From: Discostella pseudostelligera
Lineage: Eukaryota; Bacillariophyta; Thalassiosirophyceae; Thalassiosirales; Thalassiosiraceae
DNA length: 23,380 nt
Direction of reading: 5' to 3'
Assembly: GCA_036940085.1 (NCBI GenBank)
Contig: JALLBK010000515.1
Location: 1-23,380 of the forward strand
Position numbers and translations under genes: made by a program. Below, piece after piece: positions 18,207-23,380 of this stretch; position 1 is the stretch's first letter; each line of letters starts with the position of its first letter. The notes below the pieces were generated by a model. It saw only the letters and a program-made list of their open reading frames with translations, searched no databases and was not told the origin of the DNA.

Positions 18207-19759
18207 ATGAAGACAACATCCGCCGGTAGATGGTGCTTCACGCTCATGATGCGCGTCTCTTTCGCCTACAGTCATTATTCATTGTTCCAGTCGAGATATC
18301 CTACGGTGCGCCAGGGACAACATTTTCCGCATTTTCCGCAACAATCATTCGACTTTCCACGTAGCAGTAATTTCATACGACGGCGGGCCGGCTTCGCTTT
18401 GGAGATGTCAACAATCGATGTGGACGTGCCCGATGAAAGTGAAAGGAGAAATAAAAATTCTAGAAAGAACAAACACCAGCAGCAGCGCCATCAATCAGAT
18501 GGTAGTATAATTTCATGGAATGATCTATTGCCACTTTCGATGTACGCTGCCGCATGCCTCGTAGGAGCGATGGCAATATCCACCTACGAAGATTATGATG
18601 TAACACATACCCGTCCATCTCCTTCCACGTTACGTTTACCCACTATTAGCTCCAGCAAATATTCAACAACATCACCATGGAGGAGTAGTTTCAACTTCAT
18701 CGGCGCAGCAACACGAGGCATGGGTTGGGGACAATCCGATCGAGGTATCCCAACTACTAGTGCGGGTTCTGAACAAACTAATGGTAGCTATTCATTTGAA
18801 GAGTGGTATGGGACCAGTGCTGCAACTCTCCAATGGAAGCCAAGTTATAATGAAATCATGCTACAACATCGTTCGGAGAGGGTACCGCGATGGAACGAAG
18901 TGGGGAATGATTCGACTACGACATTATCAGGTATTAAAAACAGCGTCACCCCAACAACAGAACAAGTGAAACAAGCTGTCCTCCATTTGTATCAATCACT
19001 TGATGAACTAGAAAGTCTGAAATCGATGGCGGATGACTACAGGTGGGAAGAGATGAAAGAGCATTTGAATCCGACACCGAATACAATAGCTCCAATAGCA
19101 ACAAGCGAATATTCATTGCCACTGACATTGGAGTATTCCATGGATATATTAAAATCTATACCGTCATCCTCTGCTCCTACCAATGATCAAGCTCAATCCA
19201 ATTCGTATTCAAACAACGTGAACGAATTACCGAACCTCATCGGCTTTGATTGGAGAAGCTGTGCATGGAGACACTGTGGTGCCAAAGCCGATGCGCAGGA
19301 GGCTATTGCAGAATTGTATAGCAATGCGGGTATGTTGGAGCCATTTGAATGTCGATTCATCCTTGGTGAGTATATGCGTAATCTCCAGACTGGTGTGGTG
19401 AACTCTGCTGTACGATCATCATCGTCTTACTCTCCTTGTTTCCCATAATATGAAGATGTCGTTGAGAGATCCATTCGAGATGTTTTAGACGTTGTGCCAG
19501 ATGAATTCAAACCACATGAAAATGGGGCTCTGGTTCGGTTGAAACCATACGAGCCCTACGTCTCTCATGGTGTGAGTTGTTAGATTATGTAATTTTGACT
19601 TGTTGCATAATCGAACATTTCAGATATTCTCACGGCACATTCAATCGATACGCTTGTAATCTAATCATTTAGGGAGGAAGCGATGAGGATGGCATGGGCA
19701 TTGATTACGAGTACACAAAAGCATTGTCCGAAGTGCGCATAGACTTGTCGATGGAATAG
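18207..19759 (+). CDS. Conserved-looking protein of unknown function
   Basis: Exons 18207-19365, 19456-19571 and 19673-19759 give 453 aa. Introns are 90 nt (GTGAGT...GAAG, phase 1) and 101 nt (GTGAGT...TTAG, phase 0). Splicing turns a frame that stops at 19448 into FILDVVERSIRDVLDVV, then PYVSHGGGSDEDGMGIDYEY, ending EVRIDLSME. The N-terminus has a short hydrophobic stretch (CFTLMMRVSFAYS), which may be a signal or transit peptide. A second hydrophobic segment lies near 107-127 (LLPLSMYAAACLVGAMAI). The C-terminal third (WRSCAWRHCGAKADAQEAI, AELYSNAGMLEPFECRFIL) is rich in Trp/Cys and looks like a compact conserved helical domain; I recall no firm family name. Organelle targeting is possible but unproven. 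Confidence 0.7.
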
Positions 19760-19923
19760 ATTCAGATAAATTACATTACAATTACCAATCAAATATAACC
19801 AATCAAATCTAGCATTGAAAGTCTACAACTTTCACCGTCCTGCAATATAAATTGTTGATGTACCCCCAAATAAATTCCTTTCAGTATTTCCAGACGAACA
19901 AGCGCCATCAACGTCACGGCAAA
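19760..19923. other. Convergent intergenic spacer
   Basis: 164 nt between the stop at 19759 (+) and the stop at 19924 (-). A+T-rich; contains a duplicated ACCAATCAAAT (about 19785-19808). Holds both 3' UTRs; nothing else seen. Confidence 0.5.
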
Positions 19924-20589
19924 TCATTTCGACCCATCGTCACCTCCGTCACTCTTAATCTTCGCCAACAAATCCCCAATCACATTCTTCATCAACGGTT
20001 GTCCTCGTTTCGTCCTTTGCATCATCTTCTTGGCACGTACTTTACGATCTTTTAGTTTTTTCTTCTCCTGTTGTTGTCGCTGTTCATTTTGTGACATGGC
20101 CTCTAATTGTTCTGCCCTGAGACATTCCGCCTCCTTTTTTGCTTGATGGAGTGGATCGGACTTGTGTCGTTTCTTCCTTGACTCTTCGGCTATCGTTTGA
20201 TCATTGCTCTCGCCCCACTCTGTTGTCGATTTAGCACCTCCTCCACAAGAGGGTTGTTCGTCATCATCGTCCTCCTCGCGGGGTCGATCAGTTCGTTTCC
20301 TGCTCGCACCCCTACCGGCATCATACCCCTCCTGCTTCATCACCTTCTGATATTCACGCAATAATTTGGAATTCTTTTGAAATTTAGTCTCCTTCCGCTT
20401 CTTGTATTCCTGGAGGGCACGGTCATGTCCTTTCTTTGTGGAGAAGGATGCCAGGGATATTGCAGCTTGGCGTCGTCGTTGGTTTACTGATTGGGATGGC
20501 TGGTGTCGCTGCTGCCTTCCCTGCCCATTGTTATCGTCGTCGTCATCGATGGCTTTTCTTTTTCGTTGATGTTGACGACTGTCCGACAT
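19924..20589 (-). CDS. FYV7-like rRNA-processing protein
   Basis: Single exon, 221 aa, highly charged. The C-terminus reads KKMMQRTKRGQPLMKNVIG then DLLAKIK, matching the closing motif of the Fyv7/TAP26 rRNA-processing family (RTKRGQPxMK...LLxKI). Upstream are a conserved-looking HQAKKEAE segment, a Gln/Lys/Glu coiled coil (~160-190) and an N-terminal basic block with KALQEYKKRKETK-like repeats (RALQEYKKRKETKFQK). Yeast Fyv7 acts in nucleolar pre-18S rRNA processing. Family assignment rests on the C-terminal motif and overall composition. The promoter holds tandem E2F-type sites, fitting growth-linked expression of a ribosome-biogenesis gene. Confidence 0.7.
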   Translation of the reverse strand: MSDSRQHQRKRKAIDDDDDNNGQGRQQRHQPSQSVNQRRRQAAISLASFSTKKGHDRALQEYKKRKETKFQKNSKLLREYQKVMKQEGYDAGRGASRKRTDRPREEDDDDEQPSCGGGAKSTTEWGESNDQTIAEESRKKRHKSDPLHQAKKEAECLRAEQLEAMSQNEQRQQQEKKKLKDRKVRAKKMMQRTKRGQPLMKNVIGDLLAKIKSDGGDDGSK

Positions 20590-20923
20590 GTTCTTTGTAG
20601 CCAGTTAGTAATGAATATTAAAAGCCTAAGCTATGACTGAGGAGAAGTATTGTATCATCTATGGTATGGAGTACTATGGAGCACCGGCGGCGGCCATGGT
20701 GCATGCCTGAGCATAGCTGTGCATTAAGTAGGAGTAGCTCAGAATCAGAATGGTGGCGATGAGTGGTGCGCCGGAATGATAATGATGTATGAGCGTCGGA
20801 CAGACTGTTCCCGCCAAATCTTTCAGATAGTTCCCGCCAAATCTTTCAGATAGTTCCCGCCAAAAGGTTCCCATGCTTTTCCACGTGGCGATGCTTCGGT
20901 TGTTAGTTGTTACTCCCACTTAC
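20590..20923. promoter_or_regulatory. Region upstream of the FYV7-like gene
   Basis: No convincing gene. It holds the 23-bp tandem array with E2F-type cores (20808-20861), a CCACGTGG palindrome at 20881-20888, and a GCCGCCGCC run near 20685-20695. An 81-codon minus frame (20674-20919) runs through the tandem repeats and is judged spurious. Confidence 0.5.
20808..20861 (+). repeat. 23-bp tandem repeats with E2F-type core
   Basis: Two complete 23-bp units (20808-20830, 20831-20853) and the start of a third (20854-20861). Each begins TTCCCGCC followed by AAA and ends TTTCAGATAG. On the minus strand, toward the FYV7-like start, the core reads TTTGGCGGGAA. Distance to that ATG is about 219-272 nt. 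Confidence 0.8.
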
Positions 20924-21178
20924 CTGTTTCAACAACGTCATTACAATACAGGCAAGAGACATCGATTCTTTTGCTTCATTCTCCAGGTTGATGGCGAATG
21001 ATACGTCCATTTTTAAATGCCCGATTTGAGAAATAACATGCAAAAACAAATGACGAATGATGAACGACATGTCACGAGATAGGATCGATTCTTTAGATAA
21101 TCTTTTCCAGTCCGTATTCTTGAACGCATGAATTGAGAAAGAATAATCAACATCGAATGACGTATCATGCACAGGTCA
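20924..21178 (-). other. Unassigned exon-like open frame
   Basis: An open minus-strand frame of about 85 codons begins after a TGA near 21178 and ends at LLKQ just before a perfect donor, CAG|GTAAGT (intron start 20923). The peptide (TDWKRLSKESILSRDMS, IIRHLFLHVISQI, MDVSFAINLENEAKESMSL) has a helical, amphipathic pattern. No ATG begins the frame; the first in-frame Met is internal (SRDM). It may be an internal exon, an alternative 3' exon of the NXD1-like gene 11 nt upstream, or an exon leading into an unseen downstream exon. I could not find a join that keeps frame convincingly. Confidence 0.3.
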
Positions 21179-21188
21179 TAATTCAAAG

Positions 21189-22226
21189 CTAATATCTTGA
21201 AGTAATACGTTCACCAATCTCAATCAATACGTCATCCACAACCAATGCAATACCAAGGGGTACTTCTCCTGCTTTAGTGGATTGCACTTGTCGATGACAT
21301 CGTTTTAACCGTATGGCACCTGCCGACAGTCTAAGTTTGTGTAGTGGAAGTAACTGTTTCCTCTCAAATGTTTCGGCTTCAGCTGCTCTGCCTGGAAATA
21401 GTATCGGTGCCCAGAGCGCTTTAATTGTGGGTGTCCAATATATCGGTAAATTGCCACATCGTGTAGTTGTTGCATCTCGATTCAATATGCGAGTATTTCC
21501 CCATCCGCGGAGACTAAACTTTGGCACCATCCCTTGCCCACTACCACCGGTATCTGATGCTGGCTCGTAATCTTCCAGTGTATCTCCACTCTCTTCAAAG
21601 TCAATAGTCGCCAATTGAGCAGGAACTCCCCATACATTTTTGCATACATCTTCGGCAACCTGAGTCGAAACATACAAGTTGGTACCCCATTGACCAATTC
21701 CCAAAGTCGAAGTTGTTCGTTGTCCGTCGGTATTATCATTCCCACCAATATCGACATGACCAAACCCAACGATTCCACCCATGGTGACATATTCTCTATA
21801 GGGTCCCACGGGAGAAATATCATATTCTAACACAACCGTTCCACCGAGAGAGTGCCCAAAGATGGACAATAGTGTGGTAGACTGCGGTGATTGGTCAGTG
21901 GTACGAACTATGGACGGACGGAAGATGAAACGACCTTCGAATCTCCATGGGTATTCAGGATCGAGTCCATTTCTCTCGCCAAATGCGTTGATGGTATCTT
22001 TGCTAGTACTACTTGGTTGTCGATCCGAAGATGTAGTGGCGGTGGCGAAGTAGGGTATTGTCGTCGACGGCTTGGATGAATGAAGTGATGTTGTTGACGA
22101 CCCAATCGCTGTCGCTCTAGATGATGAAAGGACGGAAGGGGCACAGAAACCGACGGCTTGATAATGGAAGTGGCCGAGGCATAATGCTAGGCAGTAGCAA
22201 GGCAGGAGAGACGTCAATTTCGCCAT
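21189..22226 (-). CDS. Plastid-targeted NXD1/acetoacetate-decarboxylase-like protein
   Basis: Single exon, 345 aa from the Met at 22226. The frame stays open to 22334 but the internal Met gives a proper signal peptide: hydrophobic core LLPCYCLALCLG then QAVG|FCAPS, the diatom plastid junction with Phe. A Ser/Thr-rich transit region follows. The mature part starts near YPWRFEGRFIF and contains FGHSLGGTVVLEYDISPVGPYREYV, represented by its ends FGHSLGG and YREYV, then VSTQVAEDVCKNVWGVPAQLA. This order (small aromatic strand, LGG, YDxSPxGxYxE, then a conserved GxPxQxA) is that of the ADC-like fold in plant NEOXANTHIN-DEFICIENT1. NXD1 is needed for neoxanthin accumulation in plants. A carotenoid role here is inference. 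Divergent from the small gene at 22770. Confidence 0.65.
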   Translation of the reverse strand: MAKLTSLLPCYCLALCLGHFHYQAVGFCAPSVLSSSRATAIGSSTTSLHSSKPSTTIPYFATATTSSDRQPSSTSKDTINAFGERNGLDPEYPWRFEGRFIFRPSIVRTTDQSPQSTTLLSIFGHSLGGTVVLEYDISPVGPYREYVTMGGIVGFGHVDIGGNDNTDGQRTTSTLGIGQWGTNLYVSTQVAEDVCKNVWGVPAQLATIDFEESGDTLEDYEPASDTGGSGQGMVPKFSLRGWGNTRILNRDATTTRCGNLPIYWTPTIKALWAPILFPGRAAEAETFERKQLLPLHKLRLSAGAIRLKRCHRQVQSTKAGEVPLGIALVVDDVLIEIGERITSRY

Positions 22227-22369
22227 AGAGGATGGCACTATGGTCCATGGTCCTGGAGCTGAAGCTGAAGGTCCATGGTGAATATCTAAAATGGAACGAA
22301 ACTCACTTACGAAGACGAGGCAGGTTCCCCCCAAAATTTAGTGTGACGTGGTTTGTGGTTTCGGAAGAA

Positions 22370-22381
22370 TTTGGCGGGAAA
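22370..22381 (+). promoter_or_regulatory. E2F-like motif TTTGGCGGGAAA
   Basis: Full-length match to a classical E2F/DP site. It lies 144 nt upstream of the NXD1-like ATG and 389 nt upstream of the small gene at 22770. Confidence 0.4.
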
Positions 22382-22655
22382 GAATTCAAATCGCGAAAAG
22401 ATCGCGAATCGTTGGATCCGAAAGCAACTGCCTTCTTGACTCTGACTCTCGTTGACACCTCCACGATGATGTCCGCACGGCATGCAGTAACACGACACGC
22501 AACCCGAAGAGCACTCGAACGAGATCGATTGATTGATGCACTCTCTCATAAAAGCACGCTCATTATTTTCACAGCTCACGCCAACTCATTACAATATTCA
22601 TATTGCAACCAAAGAACGAATCACTGCTTCATCGATCATCAATCATCAATCATCG

Positions 22656-22683
22656 TATCGACTATCGACTATCGACTATCAAC
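22656..22683 (+). repeat. 7-bp tandem repeat, four units
   Basis: Three exact TATCGAC units (22656-22676) and one variant TATCAAC (22677-22683). It lies about 90 nt upstream of the next start codon. Confidence 0.85.
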
Positions 22684-22769
22684 TTATATTCCTTCGAGAA
22701 CATCGCGTAACGAACGAGACTGCCAACGTCAACCCATCATCATCTTCAACCAACAACTCTATCATCACC

Positions 22770-23099
22770 ATGACCATCTACTCCACCGCCGCCAACTGGC
22801 TCGAGGCCATCTCTGGCACCAAACCCAACACCCAAGTCATCAAGAAAGACGAGACCAAAGATCCCATCTTACGCGACCTTCGTGTCATGAAGGATACGGA
22901 AACCCGAGAGAGTCGTTCGCATCCACCTCCCCGAACACATGGCGATCAACCCAATGGACGGAATGCGGCACATGTCGGTGGGGCGCATTTGCAGCAGCAG
23001 CCAAAGCCAAAGTTTGTGGCGCATAAGGATCCTACGAGGGGTAAGGTTCGGAAGGAGAAGGGATCGAGTGATCGATTGGGTGGGAATCATATGGCTTAG
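22770..23099 (+). CDS. Small basic hypothetical protein
   Basis: 109 codons from the Met in ATCACCATGACC, the best start context in a frame that stays open upstream to 22533. The longer frame crosses repeats and the likely 5' UTR, so the short form is preferred. The N-terminus MTIYSTAANWLEAISGTK may form one amphipathic helix; the rest is hydrophilic, rich in Lys, Arg, Gly and Pro (RTHGDQPNGRNAAHVGGAH, PTRGKVRKEKGSSDRLGG) and probably disordered. No family recognised. No introns evident. It could be a small nucleic-acid-binding or adaptor protein, but nothing proves it. Confidence 0.55.
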   Translation: MTIYSTAANWLEAISGTKPNTQVIKKDETKDPILRDLRVMKDTETRESRSHPPPRTHGDQPNGRNAAHVGGAHLQQQPKPKFVAHKDPTRGKVRKEKGSSDRLGGNHMA

Positions 23100-23380
23100 A
23101 TACTTATTGCTAGCGTATCGACGATGATAGGGGTGTCAGATGCAGTTTCCGTAGCAGTTTCGGAGAACAAGTCATCGCTCGTCGCTCCCATCGTGCATTT
23201 TGTCAGCTGTAGGACCGCGTCTTCGTTTTCGATCGAATTGATGGAGTCCTTCCTTCGCCTTGAGTTATGATATCCCGTGCTATCGTATCCTTTCCCTAGA
23301 AATAATCTAAGTATTTAATTGCGCTCAATCACTGCTATCTTCAGTATGTGGGCTCGGCTATTGTAGTTCTCTTCATGTCC
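23100..23380. other. Terminal non-coding stretch
   Basis: 281 nt after the stop at 23099 up to the window edge. No open frame, repeat or RNA gene is recognised. Confidence 0.5.

Larger units (their letters stand above)
22227..22769. promoter_or_regulatory. Divergent promoter region with E2F-like site
   Basis: 543 nt between divergent starts. TTTGGCGGGAAA lies at 22370-22381 and a TGACGTGG element at 22344-22351. Four 7-mers related to TATCGAC run from 22656 to 22683, preceded by ATCATCA-type repeats (22637-22654), then CA-rich presumed 5' UTR up to the ATG at 22770. Open frames across this region are not supported as genes. Confidence 0.5.

Noticed and set aside
20674..20919. 81-codon minus frame upstream of the FYV7-like gene
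   Set aside because: Its middle is the 23-bp tandem array read through, giving a repeated peptide; it starts inside a presumed intron.
22227..22334. Upstream extension of the NXD1-like protein to 22334
   Set aside because: The extra 36 residues would bury the signal peptide; the Met at 22226 puts it at the N-terminus.
22637..22683. CRISPR-like array
   Set aside because: Units are only 7 bp, without spacers, and the genome is eukaryotic; it is a simple tandem repeat.
22232..23026. 264-codon plus frame
   Set aside because: It crosses a promoter region and simple repeats and overlaps the better-supported 109-codon frame in another phase.

Overview
The window looks like nuclear DNA of a photosynthetic stramenopile, most likely a centric diatom. 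Two predicted proteins carry a signal peptide that ends at a Phe-containing ASAF-like junction (1588-2457 and 21189-22226), which is the plastid import signal of diatoms. Genes are tightly packed on both strands. Introns are GT-AG, mostly 68-119 nt. The species cannot be named from sequence alone. All gene models below were spliced by eye from reading frame, GT-AG borders and phase; none has transcript support.

Layout: (1) 130-1302 +, unknown Ser/Asn-rich protein. (2) 1588-2457 +, PsbP-domain thylakoid-lumen protein. (3) 2507-4564 -, three-exon type II membrane protein of the PC-esterase/TBL-like GDS family. (4) 4832-7288 +, five-exon membrane-anchored six-hairpin glycosidase-like protein. 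(5) 7325-11550 -, nine-exon gene encoding one N-terminal membrane anchor followed by four tandem sulfotransferase-like domains. (6) 11551-12407, gene-free, with a 290-bp inverted-repeat (MITE-like) element and a short degenerate repeat array. (7) 12408-15064 +, two-exon UBA-like + C2-like + U-box protein. (8) 15219-17886 -, two-exon nuclear-looking protein of unknown function. (9) 18207-19759 +, three-exon conserved-looking protein. (10) 19924-20589 -, FYV7-like rRNA-processing protein. (11) 20924-21178 -, an unassigned exon-like frame. (12) 21189-22226 -, plastid-targeted NXD1/acetoacetate-decarboxylase-like protein. (13) 22770-23099 +, small basic protein.

The standout is the 7325-11550 gene. 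Each of its four repeats is built the same way: a phase-1 intron after VINLG, a 22-nt microexon coding for the PAPS-binding loop (GFPKIGST-like), a phase-2 intron, then a long exon that runs without stop or start into the next repeat. The third repeat has lost the loop Lys and the Arg of the second cofactor motif. Genes 3, 4 and 5 are adjacent and all encode predicted type II (Golgi/secretory) membrane proteins of carbohydrate modification: an O-acyl transferase/esterase-like protein, a glycosidase-like protein and sulfotransferase-like domains. A shared role in making or trimming a sulfated or acylated polysaccharide is a reasonable but untested idea.

E2F-type motifs (TTCCCGCC / TTTGGCGGGA) stand in four intergenic regions, with five copies between the genes at 15219-17886 and 18207-19759 and a 23-bp tandem array upstream of the FYV7-like gene. 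This suggests cell-cycle control of part of this neighbourhood.
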